A stretch of 64,000 bases of DNA from positions 124,001-188,000 of the forward strand of contig JAIXMN010000012.1 of the NCBI GenBank assembly GCA_025716815.1. Direction: 5' to 3'. Each line of letters begins with the position of its first letter. Positions within the stretch are counted from its first letter, which is position 1. Below, piece by piece: positions 39,795 to 51,713 of the stretch. Source of the stretch: Dichotomocladium elegans (lineage: Eukaryota; Mucoromycota; Mucoromycetes; Mucorales; Lichtheimiaceae). The translations under genes were made by a program, and so were the position numbers. The notes beneath the pieces are model-generated. The model was not told the DNA's origin. It saw nothing but the letters and a program-made list of their open reading frames with translations, and searched no databases.

Positions 39795-41686
39795 CTATGG
39801 CGCTTCGGCCGTACTCAGCGCTCCCACACGTTGTACCAACTCGGTCATTCGGTTGTCGATCACCTTGATATTCGCATTCACTGTCTCCTCATTTTCCTTC
39901 AAGCTCTTGTTGAGCTAATTACACGCATCAATATCTGTATAACAAGATCAACCAAAGATAACGGTCTTACCAAGTCGCATGCGGAGCTAAGGCTCTTGAG
40001 TTCATCAGTTATGCGTGTTTGCTCTTCGGAAATCATTTTAACGGAACGGCCAAAAGTGGCAGCCTCTGTATGAAGCCCTTGGAGGGCCTTCAGCCGTGTC
40101 AAGAGGGCCGGGGTCAGATTGAGCAAAGGATCAATCTTTTCCATCGTGGTGAACAGATGTTTGACTTTTTCTTCGGTGTCGCTCGAAAGACCATTCGCTT
40201 CCTTGTTCTCCCCATTTGCAGCGGTTGCTGCCGCAGACGCTGCTGCGGAGACTGCAGTAGATCCGCCAGGCATATCTGTCAAACGGCTAAAGAGATGGGT
40301 GGTATCTTTACGGCCAGATTTGAGCTCATTCAACTTATCCAGCGTACCCACCAGGGTTTCGAGTTTTCGCTTGATGGTGTCGAGATGTCGTGGTTGTGAG
40401 AGGATCGAGATCTGCTGCTCAAGCTTAGATAGCGACCCGATCAGAGACGATGTGATAAGGCTCGGTGGCTACGGCAGGAAAGGTACGATTGAGTAAAGTG
40501 GATTCAGGAAAAAAACGGATTATCATTGATACTCACTAGATCATCCAGTCCACTCCCAGAGGTAGACCCAACTAGCGACTCTAATTTTGCGATGCGCTCG
40601 TCAATATCCGCGACCTTACTCTCTTTATGCATCTTTGCAGTCTCAGGAGTATAATATAGTTCATATGTGACCACCTAGAGCACAGTCCTCCAGTCCATCA
40701 GTCGCACATCTCATTTCCAGGCATCATCCTCGTTCCTTACATCCCCCTTGTTGTTCTTTTCGATCAAGACAGTATCATCGTGATCGCTGCTGGATTGCTG
40801 TTGCTGATCATCCGCTTCCTTGATCGCCGTGTTTTTGTAGGCTTCCAATTGCTTAATCAGTTGCTTAGCTTCATCAATACGACTACCGTATGGGGCTGCA
40901 TTATCACCCGCCCGATCAAGTCGCTGGCTTATCTTTGCCAAATCTGCCTGGAGGTAAGCAATCTGCGAAAGAAGGTCGGACTGGGATACGTTCTCAGTAG
41001 ATTCATCCTGTTCATTCGAGCGAGTAAATGTCCAGTAACCAACTCAAATCAGGTGGGGAGTTTCATTTTTCTCGTTGAAGTACCTGTGCTTTCTCAACAT
41101 GTTCATTGAGTTCCTGCGCCTCATACATGAGCCGTCGTAGCTTTTGGATGGGTGTCTCCTTTAGCTCAAGTTCACGCGGCAAAATCTCGAACTCGTCTGT
41201 GTCAAGGGCTGGAGGACGTCGAACAATGCTACGATACATGGCCTTTTTGCGACGCGTCAAACGGTCCGAAAAATCTATCCCATATAATGAGAAAGTTCAA
41301 ATGTTTATCTTTAGCGCTCGAAGTGGCTGTTTTCTGCCTATTCAAAGGATACTCACCCACGCCGGATGTGTCGACCGCACTGTCCTTAAACCGCGCAGTG
41401 GCGTCCTTCACCGAAATGCGTGATCGCACCAGATTTTCGTTACTGCCATCGTCATCGCTCGACTATGTTGTGTTAGTATACACAATTTGCGTTACGAAAT
41501 GGCGGGAATGAAAAAAGATGCTACCTCTCCATCATTGTTCGCAACCGGGTTGCTGAGGTCGACATCAGGTGTCTCATAAACATCTGGTTGGTCATCCTAT
41601 ATTGGAGTGAGACGCATGGAAATAGAGAATATCGTTATGTAGAATGTTACGATATCAGGGAGCAGGGTCGAATACTTGGAAGTCAT
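39795..41686 (-). CDS. Dynactin subunit 2 (p50/dynamitin)
   Basis: Structural subunit of dynactin, the dynein cofactor for minus-end microtubule transport and nuclear migration. Eight exons: 41686-41651, 41596-41525, 41462-41357, 41274-41084, 41007-40741, 40674-40537, 40468-39971, 39914-39795; 475 residues, near the usual 400-470. Family marks: the N-terminal DQPDVYETPD, used to bind the Arp1 filament; the RLRRLMYEAQELNEHV-like segment (here KLRRLMYEAQELNEHV); VTYELYYTPETAK; and long coiled-coil stretches in the last two exons. An Ala-rich insert (SAAASAAATAANG) sits in exon 7. Homologues: DCTN2 (animals), Jnm1 (yeast). It diverges from RPA12. Confidence 0.93.
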
Positions 41687-42553
41687 GGCGTAAGGATAAT
41701 ATGTGAAATGTTTGTTAGACGATTGCTGGATCAGACAGCTGCAAGATGAACAGAGAAAATCGTAGTTTGGGTAAAAAAATAAAAATAAAAATAAAACGAA
41801 GTCCTTCTTGCTGCCCACGCTTTCTCGTACTCAGGGCACAGCTCTTTAGAGGGATACACACACAGGCACACTCACATAGGTTCTCATACACGGCACATAA
41901 CCAAACCCTCCTCCGGCTCGGAACTCCGATAATGGATCCAAATGTGTATCTTTTTTCTTAGTGCGAAGTCGTTTTTACTTGCGTCTACTTCCATTTTCAA
42001 CACAACGGCATCAGTTTTTAATCCCAAAGACCAGCAAACGCTATTGAAAAAGAGGGAGAAAAATATAACGCACATGAGATGGAGAATCGGATTAGGAGTT
42101 TATCTACGTGAAAGAGCTAAAGGATGCGATGAGAATAAATCCCGGTTGCCTGCACCCATCAGAATTTTCCACACTGGTAAAAGCAGTTTTGGGGGTCTTA
42201 GAGATAGACTAATGCGGCAGAGGGTCTTGTCTGTCGACGTGCTTGTGTGTACCTGAATCTTCTGAGGATTGAAGGAAGCACAAGGTTTACAAAGCAGCAC
42301 GATGCAGCAATTGACTCGTCTACTGGCGTTTTACTTGGTGAGCTTCCCAAGGCTTGAGTCCGTGTGGACGCTGCCATTCTTCACATGCGGTTGATAAGCT
42401 CTTGCGTCCCTTGGATGTCATGCGAACTACTGCTCTTCCCTTTGGCGCAACCTTTTTTTTTGAAGTCAAACTCCGTCAAAAGAATTTTGCTTGATTCAAT
42501 ATATACACATAGACACCTTTTTTTTAGTATTCACAACCAGTTTTCCCAACGCC
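41687..42553. other. Divergent promoter region of dynactin p50 and RPA12
   Basis: 867 bp; no gene recognised. AT-rich with an A-rich patch near 41775-41800. Confidence 0.5.
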
Positions 42554-43189
42554 ATGGCCAATGATTCCAATGTGATCGGATCCCTTTTGTTTTGCCCGGA
42601 ATGCGGCAATTTGCTCAATGTACCGGGTGCTGATGACGATATTATAATGTGCAATCAATGCAGCCATGCATATCATACTGCAGGTAATGCCGGTGGAATG
42701 AGGCATGAGTCTGGAAAATGAAATAAGGGAGGGGAAAGCACGGGTAAGGAAGATCAATGTGCCATTATCTCAAACAGAGAGACCTGCATTTTTGTTTCTC
42801 GGTAAACAGGCTATGAGCAGACGAAGGTTGTCACTACCTCTTCCGAACACGCATTCCAGTCGACATTAAAAGCAAAGCGCTCCCTCGTTCAACAAAGTGC
42901 TGCGAATGCCAAGAAGCAGGAAGCGACGGTATGTGGGATCGATCTATGCAACCATGCAATATTAGGCTCAGATACTGATAATTGATTATCGTAGATTCAA
43001 GAAAAGTGCCCTCAGTGCGGCAACAACGAAATGGCGTATTACACCATGCAACTGCGTTCTGCAGACGAAGGTCAGACTGTCTTTTACAACTGCAAAAAAT
43101 GCGGGTATGTATTACTAGTGATGGAAGAATAGATGATTGTACTAATCCTTTTTATTCTCTGTAGTTACAAGTATTCGATCAACAACTAG
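42554..43189 (+). CDS. RPA12: RNA polymerase I subunit RPA12 (A12.2)
   Basis: Small Pol I subunit, needed for RNA cleavage, proofreading and termination in rRNA synthesis; nucleolar. Exons 42554-42683, 42810-42928, 42995-43104, 43165-43189; 127 residues, as in the family. N-terminal zinc ribbon FCPECGNLL...CNQC (short spacer with DDDI). Linker with KTKVV-like TTSSEHAF. C-terminal TFIIS-like ribbon CPQCGNNEMAYYTMQLRSAD then CKKCGY, with the catalytic acidic RSADE hairpin and the usual YKYSINN end. Distinguished from RPC11 (also in this window) by the GN(N)E..YYTMQLRSADEGQT segment and its length. It converges on the eIF2B-epsilon gene, 194 bp away. Confidence 0.95.
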
Positions 43190-43383
43190 AATAATTCCAT
43201 TTATCATGCGTTTTCATCACTCTCTCATATTCGCCTGTTTTCACTTCCTCTACTATCCATTGCTAATGTGAACTCGGAAGATGAAGGCCAGCAAATCTCC
43301 TACATGTACATTGCTTAATGGTGATAAACATTGTTCATAAATTGCTGTACATTATTTATACATCGCATGTAGAGTATGCTTTT

Positions 43384-46071
43384 CTATTCGTCATCGCTAT
43401 CTTCTTCCTCAGACGACTCCTCTTCGGCCTCTTGCAGCCAATTAATGAATTTCGTTGCCTTCTCCCGCAGACTGAGCTCGGCAGGGGAGGTTGACTTGGA
43501 CGCATCCGAAGTATACCATTTCAAAATGGATTCTTCCTCTACAACATCAAGGTCATAAAGCAGCTGTAGGATGCCCAAGAAAAGCTTGTTCAGTTGCTCA
43601 TTCTTTGCGCAATGTATCTATAGAGAAAGGCATGGTTAAAGTTATATCACTGACACAGTAACTTATTGCTCTCGCAAGCCATTAATTTACCTGGAAAAGA
43701 CGCAGCACGTGCACTTGATCTTCTCTTCCGTGGGTAGCCTTTATGATTAAAGCAGCCCATTTGTTCAACATTGCCCGGATGCTGCTGGCTGCATTTTTGG
43801 ATACGTCTACAGAATCGAGCAACATCGGGATCATAACTTCGCGCACGAGATCATATGAGCCATTGTGCGACATGCGCAAACTGGTAATTTCGATGGCTGC
43901 TTCTTCAACAGAGTGATTCTCGCGGATCGAGCGGTCCAGTGTCTGTGCGATTTCTTTCCTGAACTCAGCACTGCTATGTGCATCGTGTGTTCCCCAAGCA
44001 GCATTGATACTGATATTGCCGTTTTCAATATCAGAGTCAGAGTCAGATTCTTCACCAACTTCGGACGCGCTATCACTGAGTTCATCCTCCTCAATTGTCA
44101 AATCAGCCATTGTGAAGGCTATTTTCCAAAGTCAATCAGTTTCTTGATCCTCAAACCATATATTTTGGTTGTTGCTTACCTAAAGACCCTAGCTTAATAT
44201 TTCTGATATCTACGTCGTCGTCGTCATCTGCACTTTCCGTCCAAAAGTAGACGTCGGGATGCTTGCTGCTGCTGAGCACTTTACTGTGTTCTATGCAGAA
44301 GCCTGTTAGAAGTCGCGTAAAACATCATTGAAGATGCAGATGACTACGCAACCTGCTACATCCTCCTCTTCGTCACTATCGTCAGCGAACATGCTAGTCT
44401 TGGGTTGAGGCTGAAGACTCAGTCGAGAATATTTCGGGATGGTCTCGTCAGGGCCGATTGTGACGCCAACTGAAATAATACATCCGTTGTTGACCGTTGT
44501 GTTATCCATCAAAGTGACATTGTTGGCAAGGATCGATTGGGATACAACGCTATTGGCGGAAATCGTCACATTGTCCCAGACATACGCATTCTCCAAAATA
44601 ACATTATCGCCAATATTACAATTTCGTCCAATTATCGTATTGCCAATTCGCGTGTTTTCGCCAATCACTGTGCCCGAACCGATCTGGACGTTCTCATCGA
44701 TTATGCAAGATCTGATTACCCTTTCTTTGTAAGCTCTGCAAATACAAGTTTATCCCAACACCTTTACAACACCGCCCATACCTTGAAAGAATAACATCGG
44801 ACGCCTTGTAGATATTACCACGGATATACTGGTAATCATCTAGATGGTTGAGATTTGTTTCTGGAACGATCGGGAATGTCCAGCGGTTCAGCATGTGGTT
44901 GCTATACACCGATGGTAAATGAGTTCCGCATCCTTAGTAGTACCCTGTTTTTCTTACCTGACAGTTTCATATAACTGTTCGTTCTGGATACGCGCAATAT
45001 AAGGCTCGGAGACGATTTCGGTGTAGATAGTCTTGCCTAGGATGTCCGAGGTCAAGACACCGTGAACAAAATCTCTTCTCAATCGCTGCCAATCAAAGTT
45101 TTCGGTGAATAAGGCAGGCACCTATAACAGATAAAGAAATCGAGCCACAGGGTATGAGTCACTATGACATCCGTATAAAGTCTGTTGTCTCGTTCTAACT
45201 ATGTGTGCATGTGTATGGAATAACCTCTCAGTCCTTGATTTACCTCGACAGAACAAATATCCAAAAAGGGATCCACCAAATCGTTTCGAAGCTCAAATTG
45301 GGTATGGTTTTCAAGCAGTTCCGGTGAAATTTCAATCGGGCCTTGGCGGGGGAATTCTTCAACAGCCTCGTAGAACAAACATTGGTTGTTATTTGGATCC
45401 AACACAAAGACACTCGATTCATCTTTAGGACGGCTGCTGTGAGTGCGGGTTGCTTCCTTGAGCACCATAGTCATGATGGAATTTTTGTCCGTCTTTCTGC
45501 GGGCACGATGAGCTTCGAGAATTTTATCAAGTTTGATATTCGAAACAAGGTCGCCGAATGTCAACAAGAAGTCAGTTGTAATAAGCTGACGAGAGTCGAG
45601 TTCACGAAGGGCATCACCAACTGACATGGCCTCAGGTGCTTGCACGATCTGAACATTGAGAGGATTGTGGGGTTTGAGCCAGTTAGAATGCCTAATGCGA
45701 AAGCAGTAGAAGAGCGATTAGGATTAAAAAGCAATTATAGGCATATATAACGAGAAGAGAACCCACTCAAAATAGTCCTTGATCTTGTCAATGTGCGAGG
45801 AGCAGACGACAAAAACGTCCTGGACATTAATAAGAGCAAGGATCTCAAGCGTATACTCGATCAGGGGGAGATTGCAGAGCGGCATTAAGCACTATATTAG
45901 GTTAAGCACCTGAGAGATTAATGATGCGATAAGATCGCCTTCATGGAGTATGTTCCCTACGCGTGGCATTTCATGCGACACAGGCAAAAACCTGGCATCA
46001 TAGCTATCCGTAAGAATGACGGCCTGAAAAGGCTCCTCACCGTCGTCCTGTCGCTTGTTTTTTGGTGGCAT
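43384..46071 (-). CDS. GCD6: Translation initiation factor eIF2B, epsilon subunit (GCD6)
   Basis: Catalytic subunit of the guanine-nucleotide exchange factor for eIF2, target of the integrated stress response; cytosol. Nine exons: 46071-45961, 45891-45767, 45691-45244, 45121-44958, 44901-44782, 44735-44353, 44290-44180, 44118-43691, 43617-43384; 707 residues (family ~710-720). Domains: nucleotidyltransferase-like 20-230 (FQAVILTDSYDARFLP, CLMPLCNLPLIEYTLEIL); left-handed beta-helix ~325-425 with isoleucine-patch hexapeptides (IGSGTVIGENTRIGNTIIGR); and a C-terminal HEAT (W2) domain ~500-707 ending in the acidic EEEDSDDE tail that binds eIF2-beta. The exon 6 donor (GTTGCG) is non-consensus but keeps the phase. 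Repeat copy B begins about 180 bp upstream of the start codon. Confidence 0.95.
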
Positions 46072-48611
46072 CGAGGCAAGGCCGTGAATGGGAAGGGAAC
46101 TGGGATATAGAAATGAGTCAAAAATTCAGCAGTTGGGCCAGAGAGCGCGAGTCACGCAACCCGGGACAAAGCTCTACTTCATGCAAATTCCCTCAAAGCA
46201 CGATATCAGCCAAGCTTTACTATTCCCTTCTGCACACACACCCTCATTTTCAAGATTTAACGTTGCATACACGGAAAGAAAATGCCGCGTAGACCAGCTT
46301 GTCAAATCCGCCTTTATAAAAACACTTTGGCTTATTTGTGTTTGCCGATCCATTTTCCCTTCTATTCTTGTCCTACTGGGTTTCTATGGGATTTTATTAA
46401 CGTGAGGATGCCCTGTAACTGAACAAGAATAGGTAAACACTGTGCGTGCTACTTATACCCAAGAGCACCTTGCCGAAAATCCTGCCAATGCAGCAGAGCG
46501 TACGTGTCCAAGCAGAGTACCTTCACAGCCGCGATTGTGCAACCGTTGCACGTGATGATCCATCCGTATTACCGAGACTGGGATCTCCCGAGAGATTCAT
46601 AAATAGTGGGCATCTGTGCAGTGTATAGAGGAGCTTTTCGAGACCTTTACTCGAATAAAAGCCACCCACGAATATCATTATATTCCCCTGTCTCACACAT
46701 CTGAAAAGCGCCAACCTCCTCACCAGTTCTATAGAAGAGTCTTTCCTGCTCTAAAGGCCATAGCTGAGGGATCCAGAAAGGTATACTCCGATCCCTTCAA
46801 TATGACCCATCTGTTCCGCGCACCATGGATTGACTTGGAACTTTCGCATTAGCTTTCCCTCGCTTATTCCAATCCAACATTTTTAGCTGGTCTCCTACGG
46901 CTCATAGGCTAGGGTAATCCTGCAATTAAGCCGAAGAAGGCTGCAATGATAAAAGACCGATGACAAATTTCGAAGGAGAAATGCCACGTGACTCTGGATG
47001 GTTCCTCTTAATCATAACAACATCACTCATATCCTGCTTTTACAACATGATCGGCAGCATGCCATGCAAATTCACTTCTACAGTATCTGACGAAAGCTAT
47101 CAATGTGAGCCCATGTATTATTTATTCTCCATTACAAATGGCATTTTATTTCTTAGGATTGCGTATTAAAACTTCCGGGGAAATGTACATATCACCCTCG
47201 CCATAGGCAGGTCTCCATTATTAAAAGCCTCCATTATTAAATTAAATGAACCACATGTACATACGCTACACTCCATGTCTAATTACAGTCAGAAACACGC
47301 TACACCCATGTTTTCTCATCCGCTCGTTGACATCTGCTCATCTCCATCGAAAGATAAATACAACGAGCAAAACCCGCACTAATGCCCTTCCCTGCCCACC
47401 AAAGGGGTCTTTGGTCTCTCAACCAGTCGCTTGTTGCCCATCTCCCTAGAAATTTGCAAGCTAAAACTAGAGATTATCAACGGGATTGTCAGAGTAAACT
47501 GATTACATATGTACTCAAAGTCAGTCAATCATGGTTTATACAACTTCACCAAGAATTGTTGTTAGTTCTTTTTGGCGAGCTTCTTCCCATTCTACAGCAC
47601 TTTTACCAATGTGCATTGTCCGCAAAACCGGTTGAATAGTGATCTAGTAGCGAGCAAATATACCAAGGCGCGATGACTGAATGGCAAAAATATTGACACC
47701 TTACATAGATGAGGGTGGCCAAGATGTCTTGGTCCCATGCAGCAAAAACTTACTTGTAAAGCGATCGACGTGCTAGGTTTCCAGAGGTGGAACAATGATA
47801 AGAAGCTTCTTTGTGATCACATACAGTACCCAAGCCCTCTTTGGATATGAGGCATTAAGATATTATCAATCGACCTCATATCTCAGATACCTTGCATGCT
47901 ACGCATTGATGGAGGAGCTACGGCACGTCTGTTGCAACAGCAAAGACCAAAGAGGGAGCAACAAGATGCATTTACGCTGTGAATTAATCGATATCACATG
48001 ATACCCATTCCCCTCTTGACATTTTCACATGCTTTCCTTTTTGGGGAGGGCGTGACCTGTGCACCACAGAATGCTCTCTGTGCGATCTTTCATCTACCCC
48101 ACAATACCTGTGCGTCTCTTACCTTTTGTAGCTGAGTTGCAGACCGCTGATCACCCCGCACGCATCCACTGTGACAACCAGTGCCATGGCCGTAAAACAC
48201 GAAAAACGGTCAAAACTCAACGGAAAAAGACGTGACTAGTACGAGGAGAACCGCAGACATCGACTTTATCACAAATTTGATACCAAGCGATGGAAAGGAA
48301 GTCGCGCGCGGCAATGGGGAACGAATAAAGAAAATGATATCATAGCTGTTCTTTACTTGGGGGAGAGAACTTCTTGCAGAGAGTGCCTCTCCATGTTAAT
48401 CGACGTGTAGCCTAAGTACTGCTACCCAATACATGGACCAGCTATAGCATCATCAAATAAGATATGAGGCTGTTCGAAGGGTAAAATAAGATGATCACCT
48501 ATGGGTAGAATAAGAAGCATACGGCTTCTTTTTTTTTCGGAAGTGGCTTGATCTGGGATTCCTCCCCCACCGATTTTCTTTGCTCCCGGCAAAAAAAAAT
48601 ATGGAAAAAGG

Positions 48612-48619
48612 TATAAATA
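48612..48619 (+). promoter_or_regulatory. TATA box of PMDIC-repeat ORF, copy B
   Basis: TATAAATA, 42-49 bp before the ATG at 48661, as in copy A. Confidence 0.6.
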
Positions 48620-48660
48620 CGAGCAGAATCCTATTTCGGAAACGTTGCAGTTATTTCGAC

Positions 48661-49368
48661 ATGTTTCCACAACGTCAAGACTCGCACCGCGCCGCCTTCG
48701 GGCCATTCTTCTTTGCGCCTTCTTTTCTTTCTGCTCCTCCTCCTCCATCGCTTCTCGGTTCGTGGGCTGGTCCCCAGCCAATGGACATCTGTCCAGATTC
48801 TCCGTCTCTCGCTGCTCGGGCTGGTCCCGAGCCTATGGATATATGCACGCCGTCACCGCCGCTCCTTCCTCTCTCTGCTCGGGCTGGTCCCGAGCCTATG
48901 GACATATGCCCACCGTCGCCGCCGCTCTCTCTCTTTGCTCGGGCCGGACCCGAGCCTATGGAAATATGCCCGCCATCACCGCCTCCGCTTCCTCTCTCTA
49001 CTCGGGCTGGACCCGAGCCTATGGATATCTGCCCTTCCTCCCCGCCTCCCGTCCGCTCATTGTATTCATCTCCTCAGCCCTCTTCCTCTCCTTCGTCCTC
49101 TCCTCCCATTCCTTCGTCTTCTCCATTCCTTTTGCCACTGTCTCCTCTTCTTCTGCCCCCTCCCGCTCCTTCGTCGTCCCCATCGTCTCCCTCGTCCTCT
49201 CCTCCCGCTCCTTCGTTGTCTCCCTTCCTTCTACCTTTGTCTCCGCTTTTTATGCTTCCTCCCCTTCCTTCGCTCCCTCAGTCGCCATCGTCCTCTCCTT
49301 CCGCTCCCTCTCCTGTGGCGTCACCGCCCTACATGCCTGCCTCTCCCGTCCGCGACGAAGGCATGTAG
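48661..49368 (+). CDS. PMDIC-repeat Pro/Ser-rich protein, copy B
   Basis: 235 residues. Same as copy A except for a 6-bp (two-codon) deletion in the Ala/Pro run near residue 25 and one Ser-to-Thr change before the last motif. All five PMDIC-type units are intact and the C-terminus is identical. An intact, near-identical second copy argues for recent duplication. Function unknown. Confidence 0.55.
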   Translation: MFPQRQDSHRAAFGPFFFAPSFLSAPPPPSLLGSWAGPQPMDICPDSPSLAARAGPEPMDICTPSPPLLPLSARAGPEPMDICPPSPPLSLFARAGPEPMEICPPSPPPLPLSTRAGPEPMDICPSSPPPVRSLYSSPQPSSSPSSSPPIPSSSPFLLPLSPLLLPPPAPSSSPSSPSSSPPAPSLSPFLLPLSPLFMLPPLPSLPQSPSSSPSAPSPVASPPYMPASPVRDEGM

Positions 49369-49734
49369 GGTGATGTGTCCTCCTTCCAGTCCTTCGCGGT
49401 ATGTTTTAACGTCTGTCTTGCGGCATATAATGTTATGTATCCCAAAAGCTAATCATTTCCTTCATCTCTTCTACAGTTCCGCTTCCCTTTCTTCCGCCTT
49501 CCTCTTCTCCTTTGCTTTCTTCCGCTCCTTGGTAGGGTTTGAAAGGCGCCATGTCATATGTACTTTGAACGTCAAATCTAATCATTTCCTTCATCTCTTC
49601 TACAGTCCCGCTTCTGCTCTTCCGCCTTCCTCTTCTCTTCCTCTTCTCCGCCTCCTCCGGTCTGTGGTGTCTTCCCGAGCCAGGGGTTGTCGTAAGTCAA
49701 ACCTAGAAACCAAATTCATGACCATGGTATTAAA

Positions 49735-50046
49735 CTAGTCCGCATCCACATGTATAGTCCAGCAGCCTCTTGGGGGGACCACCGGGTCCTTTCGTGGTCC
49801 CTTGGGCGGCGGGTGAACCCTGATGGAGGTCATCCATGGCTGGAGTGGATGGCCTTTTCTGCTTCTCTCTGTGGTTTCTGAGGTGCTGCCGAACCGCTTA
49901 CCTTGATGATGCTCTTGTAGAATGCCGGAAAAGACACGCCGCGGCAGATCACTTGTGAAGAAGTCGTCACGCAAAAGTGAATATTGACTTCCACAAGGAT
50001 ATGCAATGCTATATATCCGCTCACACACTGAGTGCAGGTGCTGCAC
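49735..50046 (-). other. Left member of head-to-head ORF pair, copy B
   Basis: Counterpart of 34147-34476. The last ~10 residues differ because of a small indel near 49765 (ends PRGCWTIHVDAD as in copy C, not as in A). Confidence 0.4.
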
Positions 50047-50214
50047 GTACTGTCCGTATGCTCATGTTTTGCAAGAAAGGTCGATCGAGGACTGATTCAT
50101 CAGCGCATCAGCACCGGAGACCATGCCAATCCCTCCATATTTGGAAGGGTTGCAACATGGTCTCCCCTGTGCGAAATATACAAAGGTATGTAGAAGCTTC
50201 ATTTTCCTTCCATT

Positions 50215-50807
50215 ATGCACGATATGCATTTACTGAAACCGCGTTTAGTATGGGATACCACCCAGAAGATCGGCTGGCGCGTTGATGTCTCTTTGCCTCT
50301 AATGATCCTTCTTGCGCGACATGCGTATACTAACGGTACGTACAACACCTGCACTGAGTTTGTTACCGGATATATAGCACTGCATGGCCCTGCGGAAATC
50401 AATATCCACTTTTGCGCGGCGTCTCCTTCACGAGTGCTCTGCTGCGGTGTGTCTTCTCCGTCGTTCTGCAGGAGCATCATCGGGGTAGGTGGTTTGGTGG
50501 CGCCTGGGAAGCCACCGAGGGATGCAGGGAAGACTATCCTCTCCAGCTTTGGATGATTCTCTTGACGGGGGATCCCAATGCCCCTCGGGAACGTGCATTG
50601 CACTCTCTTGGCGAAGGCAGCGAGTTTATATTCTCGCATATGCAGCGGATTCTTACTTACCCGCTCTTACAAGTCCTTATGCGCGGTACTCGGGCGATCT
50701 CCTTTAATCGAGACGAAATCGCTGTGACAATCATTCGTTGTAGTGATATGATTCACGCGGAAGCAAGAGAATCGCAAGAACAGGCGGCGCTGTACTTTTT
50801 ATTTTGA
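50215..50807 (+). other. Right member of head-to-head ORF pair, copy B
   Basis: Counterpart of 34644-35236 in copy A. Open stretch ~50360-50807, with a changed C-terminal end (ALYFLF) from a 1-bp-scale indel at the tail. Confidence 0.35.
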
Positions 50808-51713
50808 ACCGGAACCACTTTGGAAACGCAGCATATTGGCATAGATTCCAGGCGGTGTATATCTCACAAGCAAGAACATCTATGTACTACGTCCACACTC
50901 ATGCTCACAAGAAGTCTTTTGACGGAATGATACATATACTCAAGTTGTTGCTTCTAAGCGCTTCATGAAGGCGACAACCACCATTGCTATGCCAAACGAA
51001 GGAGCATCTCATGATAATTCTAAGATCGAACCTGGGCGCTACCCTCATCTCAGACAGAGGCAACATCGCACCATCTTGATCACTACAAGAAAAGTGTATA
51101 CAAATGGGTGAGAAGCATGAAAAGATGAAAAAAAGATGCAGAAGAGAAAAAACATAAACCACACAACCAATACAAGAATCGTCCCCACCGCTTTTCGTCG
51201 AACATGATCAGCAAAAAGAATCAACGAGCCTTCCTATTTCATGAGCACCAAACCAGAAACTGGCTGCAATACGGTTTTCTCTGGTGAATGGCCTTCTGTG
51301 TCTATCTGGAAGGACCAGCTAGCGGGCCACTGTCTACACCTGGAGGAGCATCATACATCAAGTAAAAAGATCAAGAGGCCCTCCCATATGTTGGACTAAA
51401 TTATCATGTATGTATTATGTGAATATCTTCACCTCATCGGCCCCGATGCTAACTGTTATATTTGTCTGTTGCAGAACACATTGGAACTATTACATCCGAT
51501 ACATGAAGCTGTATCGCATTGAGACGATAGAATCAACCCTTCAGATGCTTGTAATTTTGCCACCTTCTTTTTTCCTTTCAGCAATCCTAATATGCAGGTC
51601 ATGGACCTTTGCGTCAAACACCAATACATATAGTAGGCAACATAATGTAGATAATCGATATTGTAAAAGAAATGGAATAAACCACATATACAGTTTTATG
51701 CAGAAATAACAGA

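Larger units (their letters stand above)
46250..51640 (+). repeat. Large dispersed repeat, copy B
   Basis: 46250-50965 is nearly identical to 30690-35390 of copy A (a few point changes and small indels). From 50965 to about 51640 the match to A drops to roughly three-quarters. Same orientation as A. Contains the PMDIC ORF and the head-to-head ORF pair. 46250-48611 has no supported gene. It lies tight between the eIF2B-epsilon promoter and the 3' end of seven-TM gene 2. Confidence 0.85.
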
